From positions 5,518,001 through 5,582,000 of the forward strand of contig OY761615.1 in the NCBI GenBank assembly GCA_963664845.1: DNA of 64,000 nucleotides, given 5' to 3'. This DNA is from CAIYTF01 sp963664845. GTDB taxonomy: Bacteria > Bacteroidota > Ignavibacteria > Ignavibacteriales > Ignavibacteriaceae. Positions 52,504 through 61,308 of this stretch are shown in pieces. Positions within the stretch are counted from its first letter, which is position 1; each line of letters begins with the position of its first letter. Below the pieces are notes generated by a model. It was not told the DNA's origin. It worked only from the letters and a program-made list of their open reading frames with translations, and did not search any database. A program made the translations under genes and the position numbers.

Positions 52504-53430
52504 ATGTTATTCCAGGTCCCTGTTATTGATGATCTTATTGCCATTGCAATTGCTTACCGCAATAATGATCTGATTGCAAAAAGCGTTCTAACCCCGGTAC
52601 CCGTAGGCAAGCAGGAATTCAAGTACCTGAAGAAAGCCAAGGGAGAGCAGTTCACGATCCCTGATACGAAGGTAGGGCGTAAATCCGCTCCGAATATGGT
52701 CTCTTTCACCGGGACGCTCGTCACCGATTCTACGGACGGCCATGCTCTTACTGATTTCATACCGGAAGACGATATCAAAAACGCGTCCGGCGGATTCGAT
52801 CCGGTTTCAAACTCCGTGGAAAGTCTGATGGGGCTCATCCAGCTCGACCGTGAGAAACGAACCGCAGGTTTATTGTTTGATACCTCCCAGTATGCTGCGG
52901 CCAACAAGACCACGCTTAGCGGGAACAACCAGTTTTCGGCTGCATCAACAAGCGATCCGATCGGTGTCATCCAAGCCGGTATAAACGCACTGCCGATGCG
53001 GGCTAATGGAGCCTGCATGAGTTATGCAGTCTATTCAGCGCTTTCAACCCATCCAAAGATCGTGGCTGCGGCTTACCGGAATTCCGGCACTTCGGGAATT
53101 ATCCCGGCTCAGGTCATAGCGGAGCTCTTCGGGTTCAAGGAATTCTTCATTGGCGACGCCTACTACCAAACTGCCAAGAAGGGTCAGACTGAGTCCTACG
53201 CCCAGGTATGGGGCAAATCGATGCTGCTCTATTACAAAGACCGGCTTGCAAACATGAAGAACGGTACGACTTTCGGATTCTGCGCTGAGTTTGAACGTCC
53301 GATTGTTGAGACCTGGGAAGACAAGCTGCCCGGTACAAGCGGCGGACTGATGATTAAGGTGGCGGAGAACGTGAAGGAAGTTCTGGCAGCTCCGGACTTG
53401 GCGTATTTGATTGATGCAGCAGTAGCCTAA
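52504..53430 (+). CDS. Major capsid protein
   Basis: This 308-residue protein is in the HK97-fold capsid position. Features: AKSVLTPVPVGKQEFKYLK near the N-terminus, VGRKSAPNMVSFTG, and ELFGFKEFFIGDAYY near residue 205, then WGKSMLLYYK. It resembles gpE/Mu-type coat proteins. It has no N-terminal scaffold part, consistent with a separate protease/scaffold gene upstream. Confidence 0.8.
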   Translation: MLFQVPVIDDLIAIAIAYRNNDLIAKSVLTPVPVGKQEFKYLKKAKGEQFTIPDTKVGRKSAPNMVSFTGTLVTDSTDGHALTDFIPEDDIKNASGGFDPVSNSVESLMGLIQLDREKRTAGLLFDTSQYAAANKTTLSGNNQFSAASTSDPIGVIQAGINALPMRANGACMSYAVYSALSTHPKIVAAAYRNSGTSGIIPAQVIAELFGFKEFFIGDAYYQTAKKGQTESYAQVWGKSMLLYYKDRLANMKNGTTFGFCAEFERPIVETWEDKLPGTSGGLMIKVAENVKEVLAAPDLAYLIDAAVA

Positions 53431-53498
53431 CTGCCCCGCGCACGGGATTGCGGATGCACTTAACAACCACGGAATACACGGAAAGCACGGAACAATAA

Positions 53499-53996
53499 AT
53501 GTATTGTATGCCTTTAGACCTGCTGACTGATATACCGAAACTGCACCTTGTAGCATTGGTGAATGATGAGAACCGTCCGCCATATAATGCGGATACAGAA
53601 CCGGATGGCTGGATATTCGATGACACACAGCCGGAATTGCAGCGTGAGAACTGGGATCTGGTCTACCTGCGGGTATATGACGCTTGTTATGACGCGGCTG
53701 CTGCGATTGATCCATACTTGCGTGAACGATTTAAGCTGCCGGTGCAGGGAAATTGCCCGAAGCTCAATAAAATCGCACGGACACTTGCGTTATCATATCT
53801 GTTCAGCAGGAGAGGGATCATATTCTCGGTCGATTTTTCGAAAGCGGTAGAGCAGACACGAATTGACCTTGAAAATATACGGGACGCGAAATTGTATGTG
53901 GCGGAACTGGAATCGCTGACAACACCGATCCACTATGTAACAAACAAGGTTTCTTCGGATCAGTTCCTGTCGAATGATTTTTTGAATAACTATTAA
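53499..53996 (+). CDS. DUF1320 (Mu gp36-like) head completion protein
   Basis: This 165-residue protein has LVYLRVYDACYDAAAAIDPYLRERFKLPV in pieces (residues about 60-88), the DUF1320/gp36 core, and KIARTLALSYLFSRRG. gp36 acts in head-tail joining in Mu-like phages. It is the last clearly Mu-like head gene here; the tail genes that should follow are absent. Confidence 0.75.
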   Translation: MYCMPLDLLTDIPKLHLVALVNDENRPPYNADTEPDGWIFDDTQPELQRENWDLVYLRVYDACYDAAAAIDPYLRERFKLPVQGNCPKLNKIARTLALSYLFSRRGIIFSVDFSKAVEQTRIDLENIRDAKLYVAELESLTTPIHYVTNKVSSDQFLSNDFLNNY

Positions 53997-54032
53997 TTGT
54001 TAGTAATAAATGATAAATGTGGAAGAACCGGA

Positions 54033-54308
54033 ATGTTTAACCCGTTTTTAGAGGAGAAGAATTTTGCTCTGTTGTCTGCACCGGCGTATAACTGGAGAAA
54101 GATTGACAAGGAATGCTACTACTCATTCGGAGAGTTTGGAGACGGACCGGTCCCCCGGGCTTTTCTTATTCTGGAAGATGGAAATGCTGCAATAGTGCCG
54201 CCTGACGGAGAAGAGCAATATTTTCCTGTTAAAGCCGGGATGTTCATACCCGGAGCAATTCAGGAAATTGTTGAAGAAAATGAAGTCGAGATGTTAATCT
54301 TTTTCTAA
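54033..54308 (+). CDS. Hypothetical phage protein
   Basis: This 91-residue protein has no recognised domain (NPFLEEKNFALLSAPAYNWR, many aromatics and Gly/Pro). The start is taken as ATG 54033; the frame opens at TTG 53997. It is located between the gp36-like gene and the lysis-type genes. Confidence 0.5.
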   Translation: MFNPFLEEKNFALLSAPAYNWRKIDKECYYSFGEFGDGPVPRAFLILEDGNAAIVPPDGEEQYFPVKAGMFIPGAIQEIVEENEVEMLIFF

Positions 54309-54318
54309 TTGTAAAATT

Positions 54319-54669
54319 ATGGAAACAGCGACGAAATATATGATATCGGCTGCGGGAGTACTTATTACCATTCTCTTTGGCATAATAAGCTCGTTCTTCT
54401 GGAACAAAGTGAAGCTTCAGGACCAGGCTATTTCTGAACTGCAAAAAGGGCAGAAAGATCTGATCGACAAAATGAACACCGGTGAAACCACGACACTTTT
54501 GCGTTATGAACAACTTTCTAAAGAGCTGGGCGCTGCCGTTTTGGATATCAAGACAACAATCCAGGCAAACGAACTCGACCGGGAAAAATTCTTCATCCGG
54601 AAAGAGGACTGCATACTGCATAAATCAGAGATTGAAAACAGGTTTAACAGATTGGAAAAGCAATTATGA
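54319..54669 (+). CDS. Membrane protein with coiled coil
   Basis: This 116-residue protein has one N-terminal transmembrane helix (AAGVLITILFGIISSFFW) followed by a long coiled coil (residues about 33-115). It overlaps the following holin-like gene by 4 bases. The layout resembles small phage lysis or accessory proteins; no catalytic motif is present. Confidence 0.55.
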   Translation: METATKYMISAAGVLITILFGIISSFFWNKVKLQDQAISELQKGQKDLIDKMNTGETTTLLRYEQLSKELGAAVLDIKTTIQANELDREKFFIRKEDCILHKSEIENRFNRLEKQL

Positions 54670-54854
54670 ATTCCAACTTTTTCAAATCCATCATAGACAA
54701 CATTAAGGATATAAAGACCACGTTTATCGGTATTATCCTCATCCTTCTTGCAATCGCGCTTCTTGCTCATGCCATTACCGGAGCGGAATTCATAACAATA
54801 CTCACTGCATTATCCGGGATGGGATTTATATTCGGGACCGGGTCGAAGGAATAG
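54666..54854 (+). CDS. Holin-like small membrane protein
   Basis: This 62-residue protein has two hydrophobic helices (FIGIILILLAIALLAHAI and FITILTALSGMGFIFG) and a charged C-terminus, as in class II holins. It is placed close to the amidase and spanin-like genes. The function is inferred from size and context. Confidence 0.55.
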   Translation: MNSNFFKSIIDNIKDIKTTFIGIILILLAIALLAHAITGAEFITILTALSGMGFIFGTGSKE

Positions 54855-54861
54855 CCCAGAT

Positions 54862-55629
54862 ATGATAGGCAAAGGCAATCAGATTAGCAATGCTGCCAAT
54901 ATATCCAGGAATGCTGACTCTGGTATTGGGAATCTGGATTCTGTAAAGCTTTGGTATGATCTCTACCCGGCACCAAATATTTATATGGTAACCGCCTTGT
55001 ACGGTGATGAATTGGATGTGTTGTCAATCAGCAATAAGAAGAATTCTGCGGGCATACTTAATTCCGTTGGCGATTCAAACGGCTGGATTGATAACGGCCG
55101 CTTATACCTGCAAAGCAATTCTCAGCCGTGTTACCGCAGCGATATCTTATCATCATTTAACTATATGACTGACGGGACACTATATTTAGTCCTGAAGTTT
55201 GATTCCCTGAATTTCATTGGCAATGATCTTTTATACATCGCAAATGATCTTTACGCCGGCGACTTATGGCTGAAAATCACGACGTTCTTGGATGGTTCTG
55301 AACCCTTCTGGCGGTTCTCTGTCCGAAACGCAAATTATCCCGAATATTATTATGAAACCTCAGATTTTCAAATGGTTTTGCATAGTGGATTTGTTTTTCT
55401 GAAAATACACCGTAATTCATCAATACCATTCATCCAGATTTATGATTTTTTTACCGGTATTGAAACTGCCGGTTTGGAAGCGAGTGCAGGGGCCGGAGGT
55501 ATTGATTATGTTTTTAATTTCACGGGCGGGAATAATTATATCTACGAATGCATTTTTGAAGCCGGGATCCCCAAGGCTGACTCATTTATTACAGATTATC
55601 TGATCCAAAAATATACTCCGCTATTATAA
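54862..55629 (+). CDS. Phage structural-type beta-sandwich protein, LamG-like
   Basis: This 255-residue beta-rich protein has TDGTLYLVLKFDSLNF and LKIHRNSSIPFIQIYDFFTG in the pattern of laminin-G/concanavalin-like jelly rolls, often found at fibre tips. The N-terminus lacks a trimeric attachment domain. It may bind a surface glycan. No typical tail-fibre head is visible. Confidence 0.4.
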   Translation: MIGKGNQISNAANISRNADSGIGNLDSVKLWYDLYPAPNIYMVTALYGDELDVLSISNKKNSAGILNSVGDSNGWIDNGRLYLQSNSQPCYRSDILSSFNYMTDGTLYLVLKFDSLNFIGNDLLYIANDLYAGDLWLKITTFLDGSEPFWRFSVRNANYPEYYYETSDFQMVLHSGFVFLKIHRNSSIPFIQIYDFFTGIETAGLEASAGAGGIDYVFNFTGGNNYIYECIFEAGIPKADSFITDYLIQKYTPLL

Positions 55630-55644
55630 ACAAGGAGGCTCTCT

Positions 55645-55950
55645 ATGTTTAACGTAAAAGTAGTTTCTGTTCCCGTAAAGGTTATATCGGCAGTGCAAAT
55701 TAAAGTTGTTACCGTCGAATTATATGCTTCGGCAAAGATTGAAGTCAGTTTGCTTGATGCTGACAAAAGAATTATTGAGCGAAAAGCACTTGTCATTTCC
55801 GGGCAGGAATACCAAGGATGGAATGAGGATTCCTACCTGGAAGCGTTGATACTGACAAAACTCAATTTGACTAAATTGCCGGAGGAGCAAACAACACCGG
55901 CAGGAACATCAACTGATACCGGAGGAAACTCAGGCGATGGTAATAACTAA
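55645..55950 (+). CDS. Hypothetical phage protein
   Basis: This 101-residue protein has a beta-rich, Val-rich N-terminal half (FNVKVVSVPVKVISAVQIKV) and a Thr/Gly-rich disordered tail. Its 3' end overlaps the amidase gene by 14 bases. A GGAGG-type SD is present. No function is recognised. Confidence 0.5.
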   Translation: MFNVKVVSVPVKVISAVQIKVVTVELYASAKIEVSLLDADKRIIERKALVISGQEYQGWNEDSYLEALILTKLNLTKLPEEQTTPAGTSTDTGGNSGDGNN

Positions 55951-56545
55951 AATTTCGTTTCCTGAAGGCCAGTACCTGAAGGAAGCTGCCGAAAAGCGGC
56001 AGATCGTTTTGCATCATACGGTGAGCAGCAACGCGGCTTCATCGATTGCCTGGTGGAAACAGACACCCGAAAGGGTGGCCGTAGCTTTTATCGTTGAAAA
56101 AGACGGAACAACCCTGCAGCTCTATGAACCGCAATACTGGGCGTACCATATTGGCAAAGGTTCGACCAGCGACCAAAACAGGCACACGATTGGAATTGAA
56201 ATTGTAAACGAAGGCGTTTTGCAGCCAAATTTTACACCGCAGTCAATGTTCAAATGGTGCGACGGCAAGGCGTTTTTTACCGGAAAGAATATAGCTCTTC
56301 CTGCTCCATGGCGCGGATCCCGCTACTTTGCCTGTTATACAGAGGAACAGTACACGGCAGTAGGGGAGTTGGTCAGGTATTTATCCCAACGGTTTCCGAT
56401 ACCGCTGCTGGTTAATGATACTTTTACCTATGACCCGGCCAATTTTGCATTTAACGGTATCATTTCACATCATAACCTGAGGGCAGACAAGTCTGATCTC
56501 TCGCCTGCCTGGGACTTCAAAAAGTTAAAGGAATTATTACAATGA
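55937..56545 (+). CDS. N-acetylmuramoyl-L-alanine amidase (endolysin)
   Basis: This 202-residue Amidase_2/PGRP enzyme cleaves the glycan-peptide bond. Ligands and motif: IVLHHTVSSNAA (first zinc His), then YWAYHIGKG, TIGIEIVNEG (catalytic Glu context) and HHNLRADKSDLSP with the second zinc His and catalytic Lys/Asp region. There is no signal peptide, so it is the holin-dependent type. It lies with spanin-like and holin-like genes, a lysis cassette. Confidence 0.88.
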   Translation: MVITKISFPEGQYLKEAAEKRQIVLHHTVSSNAASSIAWWKQTPERVAVAFIVEKDGTTLQLYEPQYWAYHIGKGSTSDQNRHTIGIEIVNEGVLQPNFTPQSMFKWCDGKAFFTGKNIALPAPWRGSRYFACYTEEQYTAVGELVRYLSQRFPIPLLVNDTFTYDPANFAFNGIISHHNLRADKSDLSPAWDFKKLKELLQ

Positions 56546-56976
56546 AAGCCTTCATGATTATTCTGCTTTTACTCCTCCTGGCAGCGACAATGATTTTACC
56601 AGGCTGCTGCCCGGCTCAGGAAACAGAAATTCAATATCGCGACCGGGTTATTACTGTTGCACCGCCGGTCATACATGACACCCTTAAAACCTTTGTCCAG
56701 GACACAGTAATTACCGGGCAAAAGATCAGGGAGATAACGGATTCACTGACCGGCCAGATAAGAACTGATACGGTTATTAAATTCAAATATTATCCCCGGC
56801 AGCAATATGCAGATATCGAGGTAAAACCGGACCCCGTGAAGATTTATCTGCATGATACGGTGACAGTGAATAAGACCGTATTATACAAGGAAAAGTACGG
56901 ATTTCTGAAGCTGCTGGGCGCAGGATTAATAGGAATGCTTCTAGGCCTTTTCATAGGATTCCTCATCAAGAGATAA
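56542..56976 (+). CDS. Spanin-like lipoprotein with C-terminal membrane helix
   Basis: This 144-residue protein has a lipobox (ILPGCC) after an N-terminal hydrophobic stretch and a second membrane helix at the C-terminus (LLGAGLIGMLLGLFIGFLI). The middle is periplasmic and rich in Asp/Thr. A protein anchored in both membranes fits a unimolecular spanin next to the amidase. It overlaps the amidase stop by 4 bases. Confidence 0.6.
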   Translation: MKAFMIILLLLLLAATMILPGCCPAQETEIQYRDRVITVAPPVIHDTLKTFVQDTVITGQKIREITDSLTGQIRTDTVIKFKYYPRQQYADIEVKPDPVKIYLHDTVTVNKTVLYKEKYGFLKLLGAGLIGMLLGLFIGFLIKR

Positions 56977-56977
56977 A

Positions 56978-58321
56978 ATGGCTATTATCCAGAGCCAGAT
57001 TCCCTGCGGATCACTATTTGTAGAAAAATTCGAGTATTCTTTTCCCATTCTAATATCCCATGAAGAAAGCATCTCACTGGCCGATGTCTGTTTCCATTTC
57101 CACAAACTGAGTCCAATCATTACCAATTTTGGCGTACCGTTTTCGCTGCTGGTTTTTCCAAATTACTTTGAATTGGAACTGACGGACGCATCGCCCGACG
57201 GTACCGGGCAACTGATACCGGTTAATATCGGTACCGATTCCCTGTTTATCATACAACGGACAGACAAAAGCAGCGGGGAGGAAAAACTGCTGTTCGAAAA
57301 CAGCATCAATCCAGACACAGTGAAATACCATGGCGGCATACTGCAATTTTCCGTATTGAATTCCTTCCAACGTGGCAATCTGCGATACAATGATTATGCT
57401 TACTTCCGTTCGAGTTTTGGGCCTTACGCGCCGTTCGCGGTTCTCAGCGATATGCTGCGAGTCATGTTCAATGAGTACATACGCTGCCGGGCAATCACTG
57501 ACAAAACGAGAATACGGATGCAATATTGGGAAAACGATAATACCGGGCGGTATGATTACCTGCTACCTTCCCAGATGAATGCATACCGGCTGGTCCGTGA
57601 CGCACTGACGGCGGATTACTGCGGAACCTTGCATGATCTTCTTTTGGGTATGCTGCTTTCGTTTCAGGCCATCCTTTTTTACAAGAATTCCGGGGAGATA
57701 TACCTTCTGCCGCTGCATGATGATGGGAGTGAAGTCTTTGAACTTAACGGGGCACTCATAACCGACATTGAACTGTTTACCAGGCAGGGAATAAAACGAA
57801 GCGTGGTAGGGTTCCACCAGAATACGTACATGCAGAATTTAGATGAACCGAATTACCTGAACGCACATTGGTGCTGGTGGAGTTCGGAGCCACATCTTGG
57901 GTGGATTGATGATTTTAAGGAAGTCACCCGCTTCACGCACGGGAATATGTACTATTGTCCCTTTCCGCTCAGTAACCTGGATTCGAAATACAGTACGGAT
58001 CTGGGAACCGTGGTTGTCCAGGATCTGTACCGGTCCGGTGTGCAGTGTATTAATCCAGGTACAGCATACTTCCTCAACCATAACGGCCATTACGATGCTG
58101 GTATCAGGCTACAGGATGCCTTCTTCCGGACTTTCGACCGGTTTCACCTGCCGGCGACTTACCTTAAGATAACGCTGCGGGGCTTGGACTATCCGCTTGA
58201 GAGGTTATTCGTACTGAGTGAAAATTTGCAGATGGGAGCAGGGAAGTACAGGTGTATGAATTATACCCTGGACCTGCTGCGGAATGAGACGGTTATTTGG
58301 TTGAGCCCGGTGATTAAATGA
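56978..58321 (+). CDS. Large phage structural protein, unassigned
   Basis: This 447-residue protein is rich in beta-strand and aromatic residues (PNYFELELTDASPDGTG; YCGTLHDLLLGMLLSFQAIL). It has no recognised domain, but its size and late position suggest a virion protein, perhaps a tail-hub or adhesin type. A decayed second copy of two segments of this gene lies beyond attR (61309-61474). Confidence 0.5.
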   Translation: MAIIQSQIPCGSLFVEKFEYSFPILISHEESISLADVCFHFHKLSPIITNFGVPFSLLVFPNYFELELTDASPDGTGQLIPVNIGTDSLFIIQRTDKSSGEEKLLFENSINPDTVKYHGGILQFSVLNSFQRGNLRYNDYAYFRSSFGPYAPFAVLSDMLRVMFNEYIRCRAITDKTRIRMQYWENDNTGRYDYLLPSQMNAYRLVRDALTADYCGTLHDLLLGMLLSFQAILFYKNSGEIYLLPLHDDGSEVFELNGALITDIELFTRQGIKRSVVGFHQNTYMQNLDEPNYLNAHWCWWSSEPHLGWIDDFKEVTRFTHGNMYYCPFPLSNLDSKYSTDLGTVVVQDLYRSGVQCINPGTAYFLNHNGHYDAGIRLQDAFFRTFDRFHLPATYLKITLRGLDYPLERLFVLSENLQMGAGKYRCMNYTLDLLRNETVIWLSPVIK

Positions 58322-58512
58322 TTGAGTTATGATTCCTTTAATTATACATAGTGATTGACGCTTGATTTTGCTGATTTGGGGATTCCGGAATTGCGAAATC
58401 TCAGAGCTGAAATAACTTGTTTCTTAATATTGACTGCGCAATTAAAATTGATAAACCCCATAACCCGCTATAATTAAATAAGATAGTAAAAATGTCAAAC
58501 TTGAATAAAAAT

Positions 58513-58587
58513 GTTATTCCGTGTTATTCCAGAAAATGCTTGACAAAATGAGATACAATTCATATATTTGGAATAACAAAGAATAAC
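58513..58587 (+). promoter_or_regulatory. Promoter with flanking inverted GTTATTCC/GGAATAAC boxes before the GTPase gene
   Basis: TTGACA (58540-58545), 17-base spacer, TATATTTG (58563-58570). GTTATTCC occurs twice upstream (58513-58520, 58523-58530) and GGAATAAC (58570-58577) and GAATAAC (58581-58587) in the opposite sense downstream. This symmetric arrangement around the promoter suggests an operator. Confidence 0.6.
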
Positions 58588-58605
58588 ATTCCGAAAGGTA
58601 GAAAA

Positions 58606-60885
58606 ATGGAAAAGAAGTACTATACAGCAAGGAAATTAAAACCGGCGAACAGAGAAAGTTGGGTTCTTGAATATAGACATCCCTTGCTCCCTGATGAAAA
58701 GGGTAAACCAGGGCGAAAAATAAGAATTGGGCTGGGGACAAGAGACGAAGTCTTTGCTGAACAATTGGTAACTGAGATGAACGAACTCTTATCAAACGAA
58801 ATATATTGGAAACCGAGTTCAAAATTAACTGCCAAAAATTTATTTAATTCTGGAATTGTAAATTCTTTCTATTCTGAAATTGAATACGTTATTAAAGACT
58901 ATAAGCAAAAACGTAATGAACTAATACCTTTAAAAACTCTTTCAGATGGTTATTCTACAGTATTATTACTTGGATCCACTGGAGCAGGAAAGACAACACT
59001 TCTCAGAAGAATCATGGGTACTGATCCATTGAATGAAAAATTCCCTGCTACTTCAACAGCAAAAACAACTGTATTTGACACAGAAATAATATTAGCTGCA
59101 GGAAGTTACAAAGCTGTTGTAACCTTTTATACAGAAAGCGAGACGCGGGAATTGATAAAAGATTCGATTAAAAATGCCATGAAAAAATTTGATACTACTA
59201 AGAACGAGAAGGATACTCTTCGGATTTTCCTCGAAGACGAGGATCAAAGATTCAGGCTAAGTTATATCTTGGGAAAAATCAAAGAGAAAAAACGTTTCGC
59301 AAAATATGAGATAATAGATTCCAGTGAAGACTTATCAACAGCCGACATCCTTGTAAATGAAGCTGAACAGGAAGAAAATGAACGCAAAATAAAAAGCTAT
59401 TTAGACCGCATAATAACAATGACAAACAGTATAGTGGCAAATAGCAAAAATAAATATGCTCCAAATGTAAACCTGACAGAAGAAGATCAAATAATACTAG
59501 AAGAAATTATCGAATCAGACATTTTAGATTATGAAGGAGATGACATACATGAATTAACGGATGAAATAATAGAGGAAATTAAACTACGATTCAAATTGCT
59601 TGACCATGAAGAATTACAAACAGAAAAATTTGGGTGGCCAATTTATTGGGAAAAAGAGTCCCTTATTCGAGAAACATTTATCAAATCTTTGCGATTCTTC
59701 TCTAGTAATTCATCTCATTTATTTGGTAAATTGCTGACACCTCTGGTTTCTGGTATTCGTGTTCAAGGACCTTTTAAACCAGATTACTTAGAAAACATTC
59801 CTAAACTAATTATCCTTGATGGTGAAGGTTTAGGCCATATACCGAATACAACATCTAACTTACCATCTAAAGTAATAAAACTGTTTGATCAATCCGACGC
59901 AATTGTTTTAGTAGACAATGCTCAAAGTCCAATGCAAGCACCACCTTACGCGGTTATAAAGAGTGCATCGATTAGCGGGCACTATCGAAAATTGTTCATT
60001 TGCTTTACGCATTTTGATTTCGTAAAAGGGGATAATTTACCTTCAATACAAGATAAAATCGACCATGTTAATAGTTCTGTTGATAATCTCTTGGGCAAAT
60101 TAGAAAATGAGTTAGGATATGAAGTCAAGAAATATCTTGAAAACCAGCTTACTGCGACCACCTATTTTCTTTCTAATCTTGATGAAAAAATCATCGATGA
60201 ATCTAGGTTTGATTTTCTTAAGGACCAAATGATTGACTTAATAAATAATTTGGAAAAAATGAGTTTGCCTATAGAATCAAACTCACTTTCACCCATATAT
60301 GATATATCAACGATACTTTTTAAAATTCAAAGCGCAGCTAAAGGATTCCATCAAATTTGGGACGGCTATTTATTTGGTTCCAGCTTAATACCTGGTATTA
60401 AGAAAGCGCATTTTACACAAATAAAGGCGTTAGCAAAACGATTGGGGCATACTTCGGATAATGAATACAGTTTTTTAAGACCTATTTCTGATTTTTGGGC
60501 TTCGTTTAACGAACAAATAAGCAATTTCCTTTTGACTCCGATTGACTGGGTACCATCCAATCCATCTGAAGAGGATCGACTCAGAAAAATTGATGAGATT
60601 AGAAAAAAAGTAAGCTCGAAAATATTCGATTTTGCTAAAGAACATCTTAAAGATAAAATGCTTTCTGATTGGCAAGTAGCGTATGATTATTCAGGGCTGG
60701 GATCAGCAGCTTTAAGGGCAAATAAAATTGAATCTATTTATGGAAATTCGGTACCAGAAACGATGGAGGACATGGATAAATCAATACGATTATTCGTTAA
60801 AAATATTATGACGATAATAAATGAATCTATCATTGAATGCGGCGGAAAGACCACTACCTTTTTTGATTTAAAAAATGAGGACTAA
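58606..60885 (+). CDS. Large P-loop GTPase-like protein with integrase-like N-terminus
   Basis: This 759-residue protein starts with a beta-strand domain (residues 1-68: SWVLEYRHPLLPDEKGKPGR, IRIGLGTRDEVFAEQLVTEM) that resembles the N-terminal arm-type domain of tyrosine integrases. A P-loop follows, GSTGAGKTTLLRRIMG at residue about 123, then LIILDGEGLGH (Walker B-like, about 400) and CFTHFDF (G4-like, about 466), pointing to a dynamin/septin-like large GTPase. The middle inserts a long charged helix region. Such proteins occur as accessory genes in phages; a defence role is inferred only from position just inside attR. Confidence 0.7.
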   Translation: MEKKYYTARKLKPANRESWVLEYRHPLLPDEKGKPGRKIRIGLGTRDEVFAEQLVTEMNELLSNEIYWKPSSKLTAKNLFNSGIVNSFYSEIEYVIKDYKQKRNELIPLKTLSDGYSTVLLLGSTGAGKTTLLRRIMGTDPLNEKFPATSTAKTTVFDTEIILAAGSYKAVVTFYTESETRELIKDSIKNAMKKFDTTKNEKDTLRIFLEDEDQRFRLSYILGKIKEKKRFAKYEIIDSSEDLSTADILVNEAEQEENERKIKSYLDRIITMTNSIVANSKNKYAPNVNLTEEDQIILEEIIESDILDYEGDDIHELTDEIIEEIKLRFKLLDHEELQTEKFGWPIYWEKESLIRETFIKSLRFFSSNSSHLFGKLLTPLVSGIRVQGPFKPDYLENIPKLIILDGEGLGHIPNTTSNLPSKVIKLFDQSDAIVLVDNAQSPMQAPPYAVIKSASISGHYRKLFICFTHFDFVKGDNLPSIQDKIDHVNSSVDNLLGKLENELGYEVKKYLENQLTATTYFLSNLDEKIIDESRFDFLKDQMIDLINNLEKMSLPIESNSLSPIYDISTILFKIQSAAKGFHQIWDGYLFGSSLIPGIKKAHFTQIKALAKRLGHTSDNEYSFLRPISDFWASFNEQISNFLLTPIDWVPSNPSEEDRLRKIDEIRKKVSSKIFDFAKEHLKDKMLSDWQVAYDYSGLGSAALRANKIESIYGNSVPETMEDMDKSIRLFVKNIMTIINESIIECGGKTTTFFDLKNED

Positions 60886-60989
60886 ATAGGAAAAGCCCTA
60901 AAATACTTGTTCAGTAAAATTACTTTTAAATCAATCATGAGAAATGATTCAATTATTAAAAATGATAACTCAAATTTTAGTGAAATCTG

Positions 60990-61011
60990 TTGTACACAAA
61001 TTGTACACAAA
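60990..61011 (+). repeat. Right tandem arm-type repeat TTGTACACAAA
   Basis: Two adjacent copies of TTGTACACAAA match the pair at 20963-20985 in the same orientation, 80 bases inside attR. This supports the element boundaries. Confidence 0.65.
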
Positions 61012-61094
61012 TTCTGAAAAATGGTCAATTTAGCCTCAAAAAGGTTCGAAAATGCCCTAAAAAAGGCCAATTTTGAGGAAAATTCGCAGAGATC

Positions 61095-61143
61095 CTCATT
61101 CGTAAATGAGCAGGTCATCGGTTCGAATCCGATAGTTGGCTCT
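61095..61143 (+). repeat. attR: diverged tRNA-Thr 3' segment
   Basis: A 49-base copy of the tRNA-Thr 3' half, with one extra A in the anticodon-arm part and T stem ATCGG/CCGAT instead of GCCGG/CCGGC. The 5' half of the tRNA is absent, so it is not a tRNA gene. Confidence 0.85.
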
Positions 61144-61167
61144 TCACCAGCCTAATTGGCAGGACAT

Positions 61168-61195
61168 AAGCCCGAATTTCAAACGAAATCGGGCT
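61168..61195 (+). terminator. Intrinsic terminator after attR
   Basis: GCCCGAATTTC pairs with GAAATCGGGC (one bulged base) and is followed by a T run. It may be the original terminator of the host tRNA-Thr transcript, displaced by integration. Confidence 0.6.
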
Positions 61196-61308
61196 TTTTG
61201 ATTTTAAAGCCAGACCCCAAAATCACCAAATCCGCCTGGTCAAATCGAAAAAACGCGACCTCAAAACCTGCAGTCATTCGCGGAATTAAAAGGAGTGTTG
61301 TATGATTT

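Larger units (their letters stand above)
20847..61143 (+). mobile_element. Integrated prophage-like element carrying a defence island
   Basis: This is a 40.3-kb element between the 3' half of tRNA-Thr (attL) and a diverged copy of that segment (attR). Integrase and repressor lie at the left end. Head and packaging genes are Mu-like in type (TerL, portal, protease, DUF2190, capsid, gp36-like) and lysis genes are present, but no tail-tube, sheath or tape-measure genes are seen. About 20 kb of cargo (29.3-49.1 kb) with IS elements, restriction-modification and ADP-ribose-related genes interrupts the phage gene order and is visibly more A+T-rich than the phage genes. Satellite and defective prophage are both possible. 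Confidence 0.85.

Noticed and set aside
61095..61143. Second tRNA-Thr gene
   Set aside because: Only the 3' half is present, with an extra base in the anticodon arm; it is the attR scar.
20988..61143. CRISPR array or retron
   Set aside because: No regularly spaced repeats and no reverse transcriptase or Cas-like gene were seen.
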